A stretch of DNA of 8,317 bases from Pseudomonadota bacterium (lineage in GTDB: Bacteria > Cyanobacteriota > Vampirovibrionia > LMEP-6097): NCBI GenBank assembly GCA_009924885.1, contig RFQS01000102.1, positions 1 through 8,317 on the forward strand. The letters are read 5' to 3'. Both the position numbers and the translations under genes were made by a program. Below the pieces are notes generated by a model. That model was not told the DNA's origin. It was given only the letters and a program-made list of their open reading frames with translations, and ran no database searches. Positions 1-7,067 of this stretch are shown one piece after another (the stretch's first letter is position 1; each line of letters begins with the position of its first letter).

Positions 1-1
1 C

Positions 2-694
2 TTTTTAGATGGAAATTTAATTTCTGCACCTACTGTGAAAAGTGTTATCTCTGGAGGTTCTGGACAGATTTCGGGTGATTTTTCTGTGGAAGATGCTCAG
101 GATCTAGCTGTGCAGCTAAATGCTGGTGCTTTACCTGTGCCAGTTAAAATCCTTACAGAACGCTCTATTAGTGCTACTTTGGGGCAAGAGTCAATTAACA
201 AGAGCCTTTGGGCTGGAATTCTGGGCTTCGCTTTAGTCGTTATTTTTATGATCTCTATGTATAGATTTTCAGGAGCAGTGGCTAGTTTAGCTCTATTTAT
301 TTATGTATTCCTCACTCTTGCTGTGTTTAAAGATACAGTAACCTTAACTCTTGCTGGGGTGGCTGGTTTCATTTTAAGTATCGGTATGGCTGTCGACGCC
401 AATATATTAATTTTTGAGCGTGCTAAAGAAGAGATGGCGACTGGTAAATCTGTTCTTATTGGGATGAGAGACGGTTTCGATAAGGCTTATAGCAGTATTT
501 TTGATAGTAATATGAATACCTCTATCGTTAGTTTGGTTCTAATTATATTTGGAACTGGGATTGTGAAAGGCTTTGCTGTTACACTGCTTCTTGGTGTTTT
601 GATTAGTTTGTTTAGTTCACTATTTGTGACTAAGACTTTGCTATTCTTTTTTGTGGATCTGTTTAAGATTAAAGAAGCTAAGTTTTTTGCTTAA
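2..694 (+). CDS. secD: Protein translocase subunit SecD, C-terminal part (5' end outside window)
   Basis: SecD works with SecF at the SecYEG channel in the cytoplasmic membrane and uses the proton gradient to help pull exported proteins across. The frame is open from the window's left edge, so the GTG at 35 is not a real start; 230 residues are visible. The first 50 or so belong to the end of the periplasmic domain, with the family pattern LDGxxISAP and GGSGQISG, then AGALPVPV. Next come about five hydrophobic segments (roughly fragment residues 69-88, 93-109, 114-132, 173-188 and 190-215). The conserved SecD/SecF motif GMAVDANILIFERAKEE lies near residues 128-144, including the Asp implicated in proton transfer. 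The gene ends with a short lysine-rich tail. No secF follows; the next gene is convergent. The motif set distinguishes SecD from RND-type exporters. Confidence 0.95.
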   Translation, partial: FLDGNLISAPTVKSVISGGSGQISGDFSVEDAQDLAVQLNAGALPVPVKILTERSISATLGQESINKSLWAGILGFALVVIFMISMYRFSGAVASLALFIYVFLTLAVFKDTVTLTLAGVAGFILSIGMAVDANILIFERAKEEMATGKSVLIGMRDGFDKAYSSIFDSNMNTSIVSLVLIIFGTGIVKGFAVTLLLGVLISLFSSLFVTKTLLFFFVDLFKIKEAKFFA

Positions 695-705
695 GTTTTT
701 TTAGG

Positions 706-734
706 GATGCTTGTCAAAAAGAAGGGCGTCTTTT
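706..734 (+). terminator. Weak candidate terminator after secD
   Basis: GATGC (706-710) can pair with GCGTC (726-730), with one G-U pair, and the stem may extend by two more weak pairs. TTTT follows at 731-734. It lies between the secD stop and the stop of the convergent gene, where a terminator is expected. The stem is short and the T run overlaps the convergent gene's last codon, so this is only a suggestion. Confidence 0.3.
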
Positions 735-2668
735 AGCTTATAGTTAAGCCGAAAAATGTGCTCTTGTACTGTGTATTTTCTTTTTTTATGCTTTCTGTGG
801 TATTCAGACCAGCTAGTTTTAAATATTGGGAACCTGTTTCAAATGACAGATCTAGGGCTTTGTCTTGTAGAAATGATGTGTTATTCATTACTATAGCAAT
901 CGCAATGTGTTGAGGAATTCCCAAATCCTTGACTAGTCTTTTTATTGCATCTTGCTCTGCAATTTTTGTACTTAGAGTACCTCCTCGTCCTGCGTCTTTT
1001 TCTGCTTGAGATAGTAAATTGAATTCAGCACTTCCGGTGCGCAATTGTATACTTTCGTTGGAGCTTGAAGAATAATGGCTTGAGGAGTTATTGTAATATT
1101 TATTATAAGTACTTTCATCATTTGTATAAAGTTCGCGCATTTCGCTTTTGATGCCAGCGGTTACATCATTGCTTAGGCTATATTCCTGTTGAACTTTATC
1201 TAAATCCCCTTTGAGTTTTATCCAGCTGTTTAATTCTTTACTATCTATTTTACTTCTTTCACGTAAAATCGGATCTGATAGAAGTACATTCGTATGAACC
1301 TTCGCTGCTTCTTTTTCTGTTTCTGTTTGGGTTCCTCTGTTCATAGCCTCTGCTCTATCTAGGGCTGTACTTTCTCCGTTTGACATCGCCGCTGCTTTTT
1401 CATAATTCCCAGCTCTTGCAAAAGCCAAGGTGATTTCTTTGTGAAGCCTGTAAGCCTCGTCAGGATTGTCTTTAAGCTTCTCTTGCAGCTCCAGGATGGT
1501 CTCTTTTTCTCTCCCCATCTTGATCAAAGTTTCTCTGTCTGTAGCTGAAATCTTGCGACTTTGCTCAAGTCTTTGTAATTCTTCTAATCTATTGAGGAAT
1601 TTTTTAGTATCTTCGCTATATCCTTCCGTGAGTGCTTTAAAAGTTTTCTCATTTTTCATTATTTTATCAATTACACCATTTGCCTCAAGGCTATTTTGTT
1701 TTGCTTCACCTAGCTGATCATATAGTTCAAAGAATTCCTCTCTGTCTTTTTTTCGAGCTTCTTCACTAGAATATTCGTCTTTGTGTAGTTTATCTGCGAG
1801 TTCATATATTCTCTTCTCTGCATCACTCTTGCCAGTTAAAAGATCATTTGCAAAACTATTTTTAGAAGCTATTTCGGCTGCTGAATTCCTAGCTTCTTGC
1901 TCTTTAACGGTGTTTGATAATTGAGTTAGATCTTGATAGAATCTCTCTCCTCCATTCTTTAGTCTTAAATCTATAATGCTGTTTGGCTCAATATTTAAGC
2001 CTGATTCCATATTTCTATTTACGATGGCTTCTATTTGAGAAGTTTCTTTGCTTAGTGAATCAAGTCCTTCTTTCTGTTTAGCTGTTAACTGATACTTATC
2101 ATTGAGTTCTGTTAATTTTTTCTCAAAGTTTTTAGTTCAGCATATGACCATTTACTATCACCATTTTCATAGTCTTGAAATTTATCAGAATTAAAAATAC
2201 CTGTGAAACTTTTAGTCGGTTCTTGAAAAGCTGCTTGTAAAGCAGCATCATTCTCTATAAACTTCGCACTATAATTATTATCAGCTTTAAATGCATCTAC
2301 GGATATATCAGATGCTTCCCATGTAACTTTACTCCAGTCAATAGTAGATGGTTGAGTGAATATAGTTGAGGGATTTTGATTATTTGAGCTAGGTTGAAAA
2401 ATATCAGGGTTCCTCTCTTTTTGCTCTGCTGTTGTGGGAGTTTTTCCCTGTTTCTCTTCTGCTGTAGGATTTGTGACTGGAGGAGGGGGGCGAGTTTAGC
2501 TAATTCTAATGGCAGGAATGTATCTTTTATAACGAGATCTGAGCTCTCAGGTTTAGGTAGTTCTACTGGAGGTATCTTGGTATCACTTTCAAGCTCAGGT
2601 ACCTTAATGGTACTTAAACTTATATCGCAATTTGTTGTATCTCCAAAGCAGGAAAAATCAAGACCCAT
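733..2668 (-). pseudogene. Long helical/coiled-coil protein of unknown function, broken by two one-base frameshifts
   Basis: I do not recognise the family. Three minus-strand pieces in different frames read as one protein. Piece A (from ATG at 2668, beginning MGLDFSCFGDTT) runs to the C6 run whose complement is G at 2485-2490. Piece B (PPPPVTNPTAEEK onward) runs from there to a TAA at 2114-2112. Piece C continues EKKLTELNDKYQL and ends at 733. Adding one base at the C run and one in the A-rich stretch around 2116-2133 makes one 646-codon frame. The restored protein has a short N-terminal region, a Pro/Thr/Gln-rich linker, then about 400 residues rich in Glu, Lys, Leu and Ala that look like long helices. 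A Ser/Tyr/Asn-rich patch (YYNNSSSHYSSSSNES) comes late, and the end is more globular. No signal peptide or membrane segment is evident. It could be a decaying gene, a sequencing-error artefact or a gene using slippage. Without correction the longest intact part is 2010-733 (425 aa from an internal ATG). Confidence 0.75.
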
Positions 2669-2698
2669 GTTAATTAGCCTTTACCCATTAATATTCTC

Positions 2699-2704
2699 TA
2701 TAAT
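2699..2704 (+). promoter_or_regulatory. Candidate -10 box for the DUF3326-trmD-uppP run
   Basis: A perfect TATAAT sits 11 bases before the ATG at 2716, inside the 47-base divergent gap. No convincing -35 box is seen 16-18 bases upstream. Transcription from it would begin only a few bases before the start codon, giving a very short or absent leader. That fits the lack of a Shine-Dalgarno sequence there. Confidence 0.45.
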
Positions 2705-2715
2705 AAATAAGTTAA

Positions 2716-3792
2716 ATGACGGTAAAGAAACTTTATAGAAATATCAATGCACTAATTATTCCTACTGGAATCGGTGCGAAAATCGGTGGTTATGCTGGTG
2801 ATGGCACACCTGTAGCTAAGCTTTTAGCGAAAGCCTCTGACCTGCTTATCACTCACCCGAATGTTATAAATGCTGCGGCACTTACTGATATTCCGCAGAA
2901 TGTGACGGTTCTCGAAGGATATCTTTTAGATAGATTTTTTGCTAACCAAATATGCCTGCGCCTGAATGTGAAGCATAAAATAGCCGTGATTATGGATTCA
3001 GGAGCGGCTTTAAGAGAGAAGGAAATTACTGAAAATGCTGTCCATGCGGCAGAGAATGTTTATGGATTGGATGTAATAGAGAATATTTTTTACACGGAGA
3101 TTCCTCTAAATGTTAGCTTAGAAGGGCTTGGGAATATAGTGCCATTATTAAATGCCTGCAAGCAGGCTGTAGATGTTGGGGCGACAGCTTTAGCTTTATT
3201 AGTTAAATTACCTTTAGTCTTAGATTCAGAAAATTCTAAAGAATATTTAAGTGGAGCTGGTGTAGATCCTATCGGCTCTATAGAAGCGAAAATCTCACAT
3301 ATGGTCTCCAAGCAGTTTCTAATTCCCTCTGCCCATGCACCAGTCTTCGATTATCCTATTCAGCATGAAGGGGTAGTTCACCCGCGGGTAGCAGCTGAGC
3401 AGCTCGCACACACCTTTCTGCCTTCAGTATTTAAGTGCCTTCAGTTTTCGCCGAGGATTATTCCCCTGAAACACTCTTATAAGTTGCTTCAGTCCGAATA
3501 CGTAAATCCAGCTGATTGGGATTTGAATCCCAAAGAGGATGATATTAGGGTGGCTGATTTATCTAACTTGGTAGTGCCTTATGATTGCTGTAATGGTGTT
3601 CCCATGATAGAAGCTCATAGGTCTGAAATTCAATTGCTGACTGTGCTTAATAATCAGACTGTGATTGATGATCCTGCGGATTTCTATGCTATACCGCATA
3701 AAGTGGTTAATAATTATTTGGAAGCGGCTGGATATCTTTTAGCTAATACTAAGGATAAGGAATTTATAAATCCCAAGCTGTTTTATGTGTAA
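2716..3792 (+). CDS. DUF3326 family protein
   Basis: The 358-residue product matches the DUF3326 family, whose biochemical function I do not know. Recognisable features in order: IIPTGIGAKIGGYAGDGTPVAK near residues 14-35, LITHPNVINAAAL near 44-56, VLEGYLLDRF near 65-74, VIMDSG near 91-96, GVDPIGSIEAKISHMV near 182-197, then IPSAHAP near 203-209 and AAEQLAHTFLPSV near 226-238. There is no signal peptide or clear membrane segment, so it is probably cytosolic. The glycine-rich start and conserved His/Asp residues suggest an enzyme, but that is inference. The start is the first ATG, just after a TATAAT and without a clear ribosome binding site. It ends 14 bases before trmD and is probably transcribed with it. 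The family is best known from Cyanobacteria, related non-photosynthetic lineages and plants. Confidence 0.85.
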   Translation: MTVKKLYRNINALIIPTGIGAKIGGYAGDGTPVAKLLAKASDLLITHPNVINAAALTDIPQNVTVLEGYLLDRFFANQICLRLNVKHKIAVIMDSGAALREKEITENAVHAAENVYGLDVIENIFYTEIPLNVSLEGLGNIVPLLNACKQAVDVGATALALLVKLPLVLDSENSKEYLSGAGVDPIGSIEAKISHMVSKQFLIPSAHAPVFDYPIQHEGVVHPRVAAEQLAHTFLPSVFKCLQFSPRIIPLKHSYKLLQSEYVNPADWDLNPKEDDIRVADLSNLVVPYDCCNGVPMIEAHRSEIQLLTVLNNQTVIDDPADFYAIPHKVVNNYLEAAGYLLANTKDKEFINPKLFYV

Positions 3793-3806
3793 GGGAGAAG
3801 TTTTTA

Positions 3807-4718
3807 ATGCGCTTTGATGTCCTGACTCTATTTCCAGAATTAATTCAGTCTTACTGTAATACTAGTATTTTGGCGAATGCCCAGAAATCTAGAGTCTGTG
3901 AGGTTCTCGTGCATAATCCTAGAGACTTCTCTGCGAATAAACACAAAAAAGTAGATGACACCCCTTATGGAGGTGGCGCAGGGATGCTGCTTTCGCCGCA
4001 GCCTTTTTATGACTGCCTTGAATCTGTGATATCGTCTAGTGCCTCAGAGGGGCGTGTGGCTGAACGAACAAGTTCAAGGCTGAGGAGGACGAATGACCGC
4101 AGTGTATCACGAATACACGAGGATCATGAGGACAACGAAAACGCAGAAATTGGAGTTCAGCTACACGCCCCAGAGGTGATAATTTTTTCACCACGAGGTG
4201 AAGTCTTAAATCAGCAGCTCGTTTCAGAGCTAGCACAGAAAAAACAAATCATTATGCTTTGCGGTCACTATGAGGGTTTCGATGAGAGGATTTATTCTTT
4301 AGCGACTAAAGTTATTTCTTTGGGAGATTTTATTTTAACGGGTGGTGAGCTTGCTGCTATGGCAGTGATAGACGCTGTTTCTCGTTTAGTGCCTAATGTC
4401 TTAGGTTCTGCTGAAAGCCATGCTGCTGACAGCTTTAGCACAGCTCAAGAGCTTTTTCATTTAAAGGATTATGATTTTACTAAGGCTGAGCTGAAACGTC
4501 TTCAGGATTTACTTTTGGACTATGGTGTTAAATCTCTAGAAAGCTTTCTGGCTTTACGTCTTTTAGAGTATCCACATTATACTCGCCCTAAAGATTTTGG
4601 TGGGAAGACTGTTCCAGAGGTCTTACAGTCTGGTGATCATAAAAAAATTCTTTTCTGGAGAATTGAAGAGGCTTTAAAAATGACTAAAAAATATCGTCCT
4701 GATTTATTTGTTGTTTAA
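3807..4718 (+). CDS. trmD: tRNA (guanine-N1-)-methyltransferase TrmD, with a 42-codon palindromic insert
   Basis: TrmD methylates G37 next to the anticodon of tRNAs reading CUN, CCN and CGG, using S-adenosylmethionine, and prevents +1 frameshifting; it is normally essential. Visible motifs: MRFDVLTLFPEL at the start, DDTPYGGGAGM at 50-60, SPRGEVLNQ at 128-136, LCGHYEGFDERI at 151-162, SLGDFILTGGELAAMAVIDAVSRLVPNVLG at 171-200 (the knot region and catalytic Asp189), and LLEYPHYTRP at 252-261. The start ATG has GGGAG nine bases upstream. At 303 residues it is longer than usual, for two reasons. Residues 82-123 are an inserted repeat. Residues about 211-251 are a helical extension of the linker between the SAM domain and the C-terminal tRNA-binding domain, where most relatives have only a few residues. 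All key motifs are intact, so the enzyme is probably active. Confidence 0.95.
   Translation: MRFDVLTLFPELIQSYCNTSILANAQKSRVCEVLVHNPRDFSANKHKKVDDTPYGGGAGMLLSPQPFYDCLESVISSSASEGRVAERTSSRLRRTNDRSVSRIHEDHEDNENAEIGVQLHAPEVIIFSPRGEVLNQQLVSELAQKKQIIMLCGHYEGFDERIYSLATKVISLGDFILTGGELAAMAVIDAVSRLVPNVLGSAESHAADSFSTAQELFHLKDYDFTKAELKRLQDLLLDYGVKSLESFLALRLLEYPHYTRPKDFGGKTVPEVLQSGDHKKILFWRIEEALKMTKKYRPDLFVV
4045..4176 (+). repeat. Palindromic repeat inserted in frame in trmD, with flanking 6-bp direct repeats
   Basis: The ends are inverted repeats: 4049-4065 (GGGGCGTGTGGCTGAAC) and 4155-4171 (GTTCAGCTACACGCCCC) pair over 17 bp with one mismatch. An inner hairpin, GTGTAT-CACGA-ATACAC, lies at 4102-4118. 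CAGAGG occurs at 4045-4050 and again at 4171-4176, exactly 126 bases apart, as expected for a target duplication. Deleting one unit rejoins the codons as SASE-VIIFSPRG, the normal TrmD reading. The insert adds 42 hydrophilic residues (82-123) rich in Arg, Glu, Asp and His, with no stop codon in that frame. It resembles in style the Rickettsia palindromic elements found in coding genes, but I cannot assign it to a named family. It carries no gene of its own, so any movement would need a transposase from elsewhere. Confidence 0.85.
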
Positions 4719-4754
4719 GCATTAAATACAGCTTTTTAGATTAATATTTTATTT

Positions 4755-5546
4755 ATGGATATTTTCCAGATTTTTATTCTCGGCTTAGTTCAGGGTGTAA
4801 CTGAAATGCTTCCGATTAGCAGTTCCGCTCATTTAATTCTTTTTCCTAAGCTGCTTCACTGGCAGGACCCTGGGCTGAATGTTGATGCTTTTTTACATTT
4901 AGGGACTTTATTTGCGATTTTAATTTATTTTAGAAAAGATCTTCTGAGCTTGATTCTAGATAAATCACAGCGAAAATTATTACTTGCTATTGTTGTGGCT
5001 ACTTTACCTGTAGTTATTATTGGTTTTACCTGTAAGCCATTCTTTGAACATTCATTATTACTGCGCTCTACGAAGTTTATAGCTTTTACTTTATTTATTG
5101 TGGCGATATTACTTTTTATTGCAGATAAAGTTTTTCCTCAGAAAAAAGAAATTTTGGATATCTCTTTTAAAGATACTATGTTAATTGGTCTTGCACAGTG
5201 TTTGGCTTTATTCCCTGGAGTATCTCGCTCTGGGATTTGTTCTTTGGCTGGATTAAGCTTGGGATTAAGTCGCGGTGCCGCTGTACGTTTTGCTTTTTTG
5301 TTGGGTAGCCCAGCCATTGCTGGTGCTGGTTTGCTTGCGACTAAAGATCTGTTTGAAATATATACCGCTGCTGGTGCGAGTTTTGATTTGATGAATGAGG
5401 GCTTATATTTCGCTGTAGGCTTCTTTACTAGCTTCCTTGCTGGTTTAATTTCTATAGATTTTTTAATTAAGTTTTTAAGTAAGAATACTTTTACTTTATT
5501 TGTGGTTTATCGAATTATTTTGGGTGTGATTTTACTGGTGATTTAG
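4755..5546 (+). CDS. uppP: Undecaprenyl-diphosphate phosphatase (BacA/UppP family)
   Basis: This membrane enzyme removes a phosphate from undecaprenyl diphosphate to regenerate the lipid carrier for peptidoglycan and other surface polymers; overexpression of the family gives bacitracin resistance. The 263-residue length is normal. The first catalytic motif is QGVTEMLPISSSAH at residues 13-26, with Glu17, the SSS run and His26. The second is PGVSRSG at 154-160, with the conserved Arg158. Seven or eight hydrophobic segments run through the protein, and the inverted-repeat layout of the family is visible as the two motif halves. The start ATG follows trmD by 36 bases and has no strong Shine-Dalgarno sequence; the upstream TATTTT-rich stretch could be a minor promoter. 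Probably co-transcribed with the preceding DUF3326 gene and trmD. Confidence 0.95.
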   Translation: MDIFQIFILGLVQGVTEMLPISSSAHLILFPKLLHWQDPGLNVDAFLHLGTLFAILIYFRKDLLSLILDKSQRKLLLAIVVATLPVVIIGFTCKPFFEHSLLLRSTKFIAFTLFIVAILLFIADKVFPQKKEILDISFKDTMLIGLAQCLALFPGVSRSGICSLAGLSLGLSRGAAVRFAFLLGSPAIAGAGLLATKDLFEIYTAAGASFDLMNEGLYFAVGFFTSFLAGLISIDFLIKFLSKNTFTLFVVYRIILGVILLVI

Positions 5547-5609
5547 GGATTATATTACCTAGTCTGTAACTTTGGGTTAGAATTATTTTTAGTTATTGTA
5601 TGGTTATTT

Positions 5610-6419
5610 ATGTTTGAACCTATTAATAGAGCTCATTCTATATTGGAAGCTAGTTTTAATTTGGGCTTTGTTTCATCTTTGGAAAAATCTCGAAGAGAAG
5701 AGCTAATACGGGGAATTAGAGATAATCAAGAATTGCAAGCTTTTCTTCCTAAGGTAGAGGAACTAAAAGTAAGGGCTATTCAATTTCAGGCTGAAGATGT
5801 GTCACCTTCTTATGAAGATGATTTTGGTTTTGAATTAAAGAGATTTAAAGAAGATGGTAATCCTGAATGGACTCTTGCGGTATTGCCTTCTGGCTTAAGT
5901 CTTCGTTGTCTTGATTATCAAAGATGGAAAGGATTTATTCGGATAGTTTCTGTTCTTCTTGAGGAAATTTTTCAAGATTCTACTCATGGTCCATCTCCTT
6001 TAGTTGAATCGCTTTCTTTGAGATACATAGATGCATTTATAAAAAGAAATAAAGAGGAAGAGGATTATCAGCTCAGTACTCTTTTTAGAGATAATAATTA
6101 TGTGAACAGAAAGTCCTTCGATAGTGGTTATCGCTGGCATTCTAATTCTGGTTGGTTTGAAAAAATATCTTATGATGGAAGACCATTAGAATATTTAAAT
6201 CAATTAAATGTTAGCTCTGGAACAATGAATATCAGAAATCTTGAGAATACAACAATCTTAATAGATCATAATATGCTCTTAACTAATATGTGTGAATGGC
6301 TAAATTATGAAACTGTTTTGAGGTTTCTTGATGATATGCATGATAATAATAAAAAGCTTTTGTCATCAATGCTTGTTACAGAAGTATCAAAGAAATTAAT
6401 GTTAGTTGATTTAAATTGA
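5610..6419 (+). CDS. Probable TIGR04255 family protein, function unknown (cassette gene 1)
   Basis: The 269-residue product fits the sporadically distributed TIGR04255 family, for which no function is established. Family-like features: an N-terminal INRAHSILEASFNLGF segment (an 'xxPixEaxxxi' type strand), a central W-T-L-A-V-L-P-S-G-L-S-L strand near residues 87-98, YQRWKGFIRIVSVLLEEIF near 103-121, SLSLRYIDAF at 135-144, and a C-terminal helix region FLDDMHDNNKKLLSSMLVTEVSKKLM at 239-264, which matches the usual 'LDxLHxxxxxxFxxxxTxExxxxM' ending. No membrane segment or signal peptide is seen. The ATG at 5610 is chosen because the family's N-terminus begins right after it; there is no clear ribosome binding site. 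It lies 63 bases after uppP and 15 bases before the next gene, so it probably starts a three-gene unit. Confidence 0.7.
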   Translation: MFEPINRAHSILEASFNLGFVSSLEKSRREELIRGIRDNQELQAFLPKVEELKVRAIQFQAEDVSPSYEDDFGFELKRFKEDGNPEWTLAVLPSGLSLRCLDYQRWKGFIRIVSVLLEEIFQDSTHGPSPLVESLSLRYIDAFIKRNKEEEDYQLSTLFRDNNYVNRKSFDSGYRWHSNSGWFEKISYDGRPLEYLNQLNVSSGTMNIRNLENTTILIDHNMLLTNMCEWLNYETVLRFLDDMHDNNKKLLSSMLVTEVSKKLMLVDLN

Positions 6420-6424
6420 TAAAT

Positions 6425-6431
6425 AGGAGAG
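6425..6431 (+). promoter_or_regulatory. Ribosome binding site fixing the GTG start at 6435
   Basis: AGGAGAG lies 3 bases before the GTG at 6435 (AGGAG itself ends 5 bases before it). This is the strongest Shine-Dalgarno match in the window and supports the GTG rather than the later ATG at 6459 as the start. Confidence 0.65.
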
Positions 6432-6434
6432 CTT

Positions 6435-7067
6435 GTGAATTTAGCATCTATCACGAATATGCCTGAGACGATGAAGCCTGCTGCTCTGCCAGAAATTGCT
6501 TGGAGTTCTGGGACTTCATCCGTGCAAGGATTTGCTGTTGAAACATTTGATTATAAGCAAGGTGTGGTTATTTATATTTATCCAAGTGATGGAAAGCTCT
6601 CAAGGCTTAACGTTAATACTCAACAAGTGGTATTTAATAAACCAGGGAATTTCCCTTGGAGTTCTATTCTTCGAGATAGTGGGCAATTATTAATTGAAAA
6701 AGTTCGCTCTTTTGCTGTTTTGGACGATGCCTGGGATGGTGAATGTGCTAAAGCACCTACAGCTAAAGCGATTCAAGAAGCAGAGGACTTTATATATTTA
6801 TTAAAAGACAGGCACATTCTTGATGAGATTAAGCAGCCCATAGTTTCTTTGATGAATGATGGTGAGATAAATTTTTGGTGGAATTTGCCAGAAGCTAGAT
6901 TTGATATAGGTTTTTATGGTTCTGGTATTTATTCTTATTATGCCAAAATTAAAGATAAAGAGTTCGGGGAGGACGATAAGGAATTTAGTAATATAGAATT
7001 TGATTTACAATTACTTGTAATCTTGCTTATGGGGTTTCAATGCGCACTCTCGAAGATGAAACGATAA
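6435..7067 (+). CDS. Hypothetical protein with a WDGxxAxxP motif (cassette gene 2)
   Basis: I cannot give a function. The 210-residue product starts at GTG. Residues 84-122 read LLIEKVRSFAVLDDAWDGECAKAPTAKAIQEAEDFIYLL in outline, a pattern (a Trp-Asp-Gly followed by Ala-x-x-Pro and a helix) that recurs in small uncharacterised bacterial proteins. It is followed by a strand-rich part: PIVSLMNDGEINFWWN (135-150), then ARFDIGFYGSGIYSYYAKIKDKEFG (154-178). No signal peptide; the end (LLVILLMGF) is hydrophobic but too short to call a membrane anchor. It sits between the TIGR04255-type gene (15-base gap) and the next gene (28-base overlap), so the three products are probably made together and may act as partners. 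Confidence 0.8.
   Translation: MNLASITNMPETMKPAALPEIAWSSGTSSVQGFAVETFDYKQGVVIYIYPSDGKLSRLNVNTQQVVFNKPGNFPWSSILRDSGQLLIEKVRSFAVLDDAWDGECAKAPTAKAIQEAEDFIYLLKDRHILDEIKQPIVSLMNDGEINFWWNLPEARFDIGFYGSGIYSYYAKIKDKEFGEDDKEFSNIEFDLQLLVILLMGFQCALSKMKR

Noticed and set aside
35..37. GTG as the start of secD
   Set aside because: The frame is open to the left edge and the preceding codons already read SecD-specific LDGNLISAP.
1466..1717. Open plus-strand frame of 83 codons with Ser/Phe-rich content
   Set aside because: It is the antisense reflection of a Glu/Lys-rich helical coding region, a common artefact.
2011..2296. Apparent intergenic gap on the minus strand
   Set aside because: It is covered by the middle piece of the frameshifted gene, which reads as normal protein in the third frame.
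2394..2738. Open plus-strand frame of 114 codons opposite the broken gene
   Set aside because: It lies antisense to the reconstructed long gene and its residues show no domain pattern; the minus-strand reading with one base restored explains the region better.
4190..4201. Small palindrome CACC-ACGA-GGTG just after the trmD insert
   Set aside because: Only four pairs, and it encodes the conserved SPRGE part of TrmD, so it is explained by coding sequence.
4036..4236. Minus-strand frame across the trmD insert
   Set aside because: Near-symmetric palindromes often leave both strands open; there is no start signal or protein-like pattern, and trmD is continuous on the other strand.
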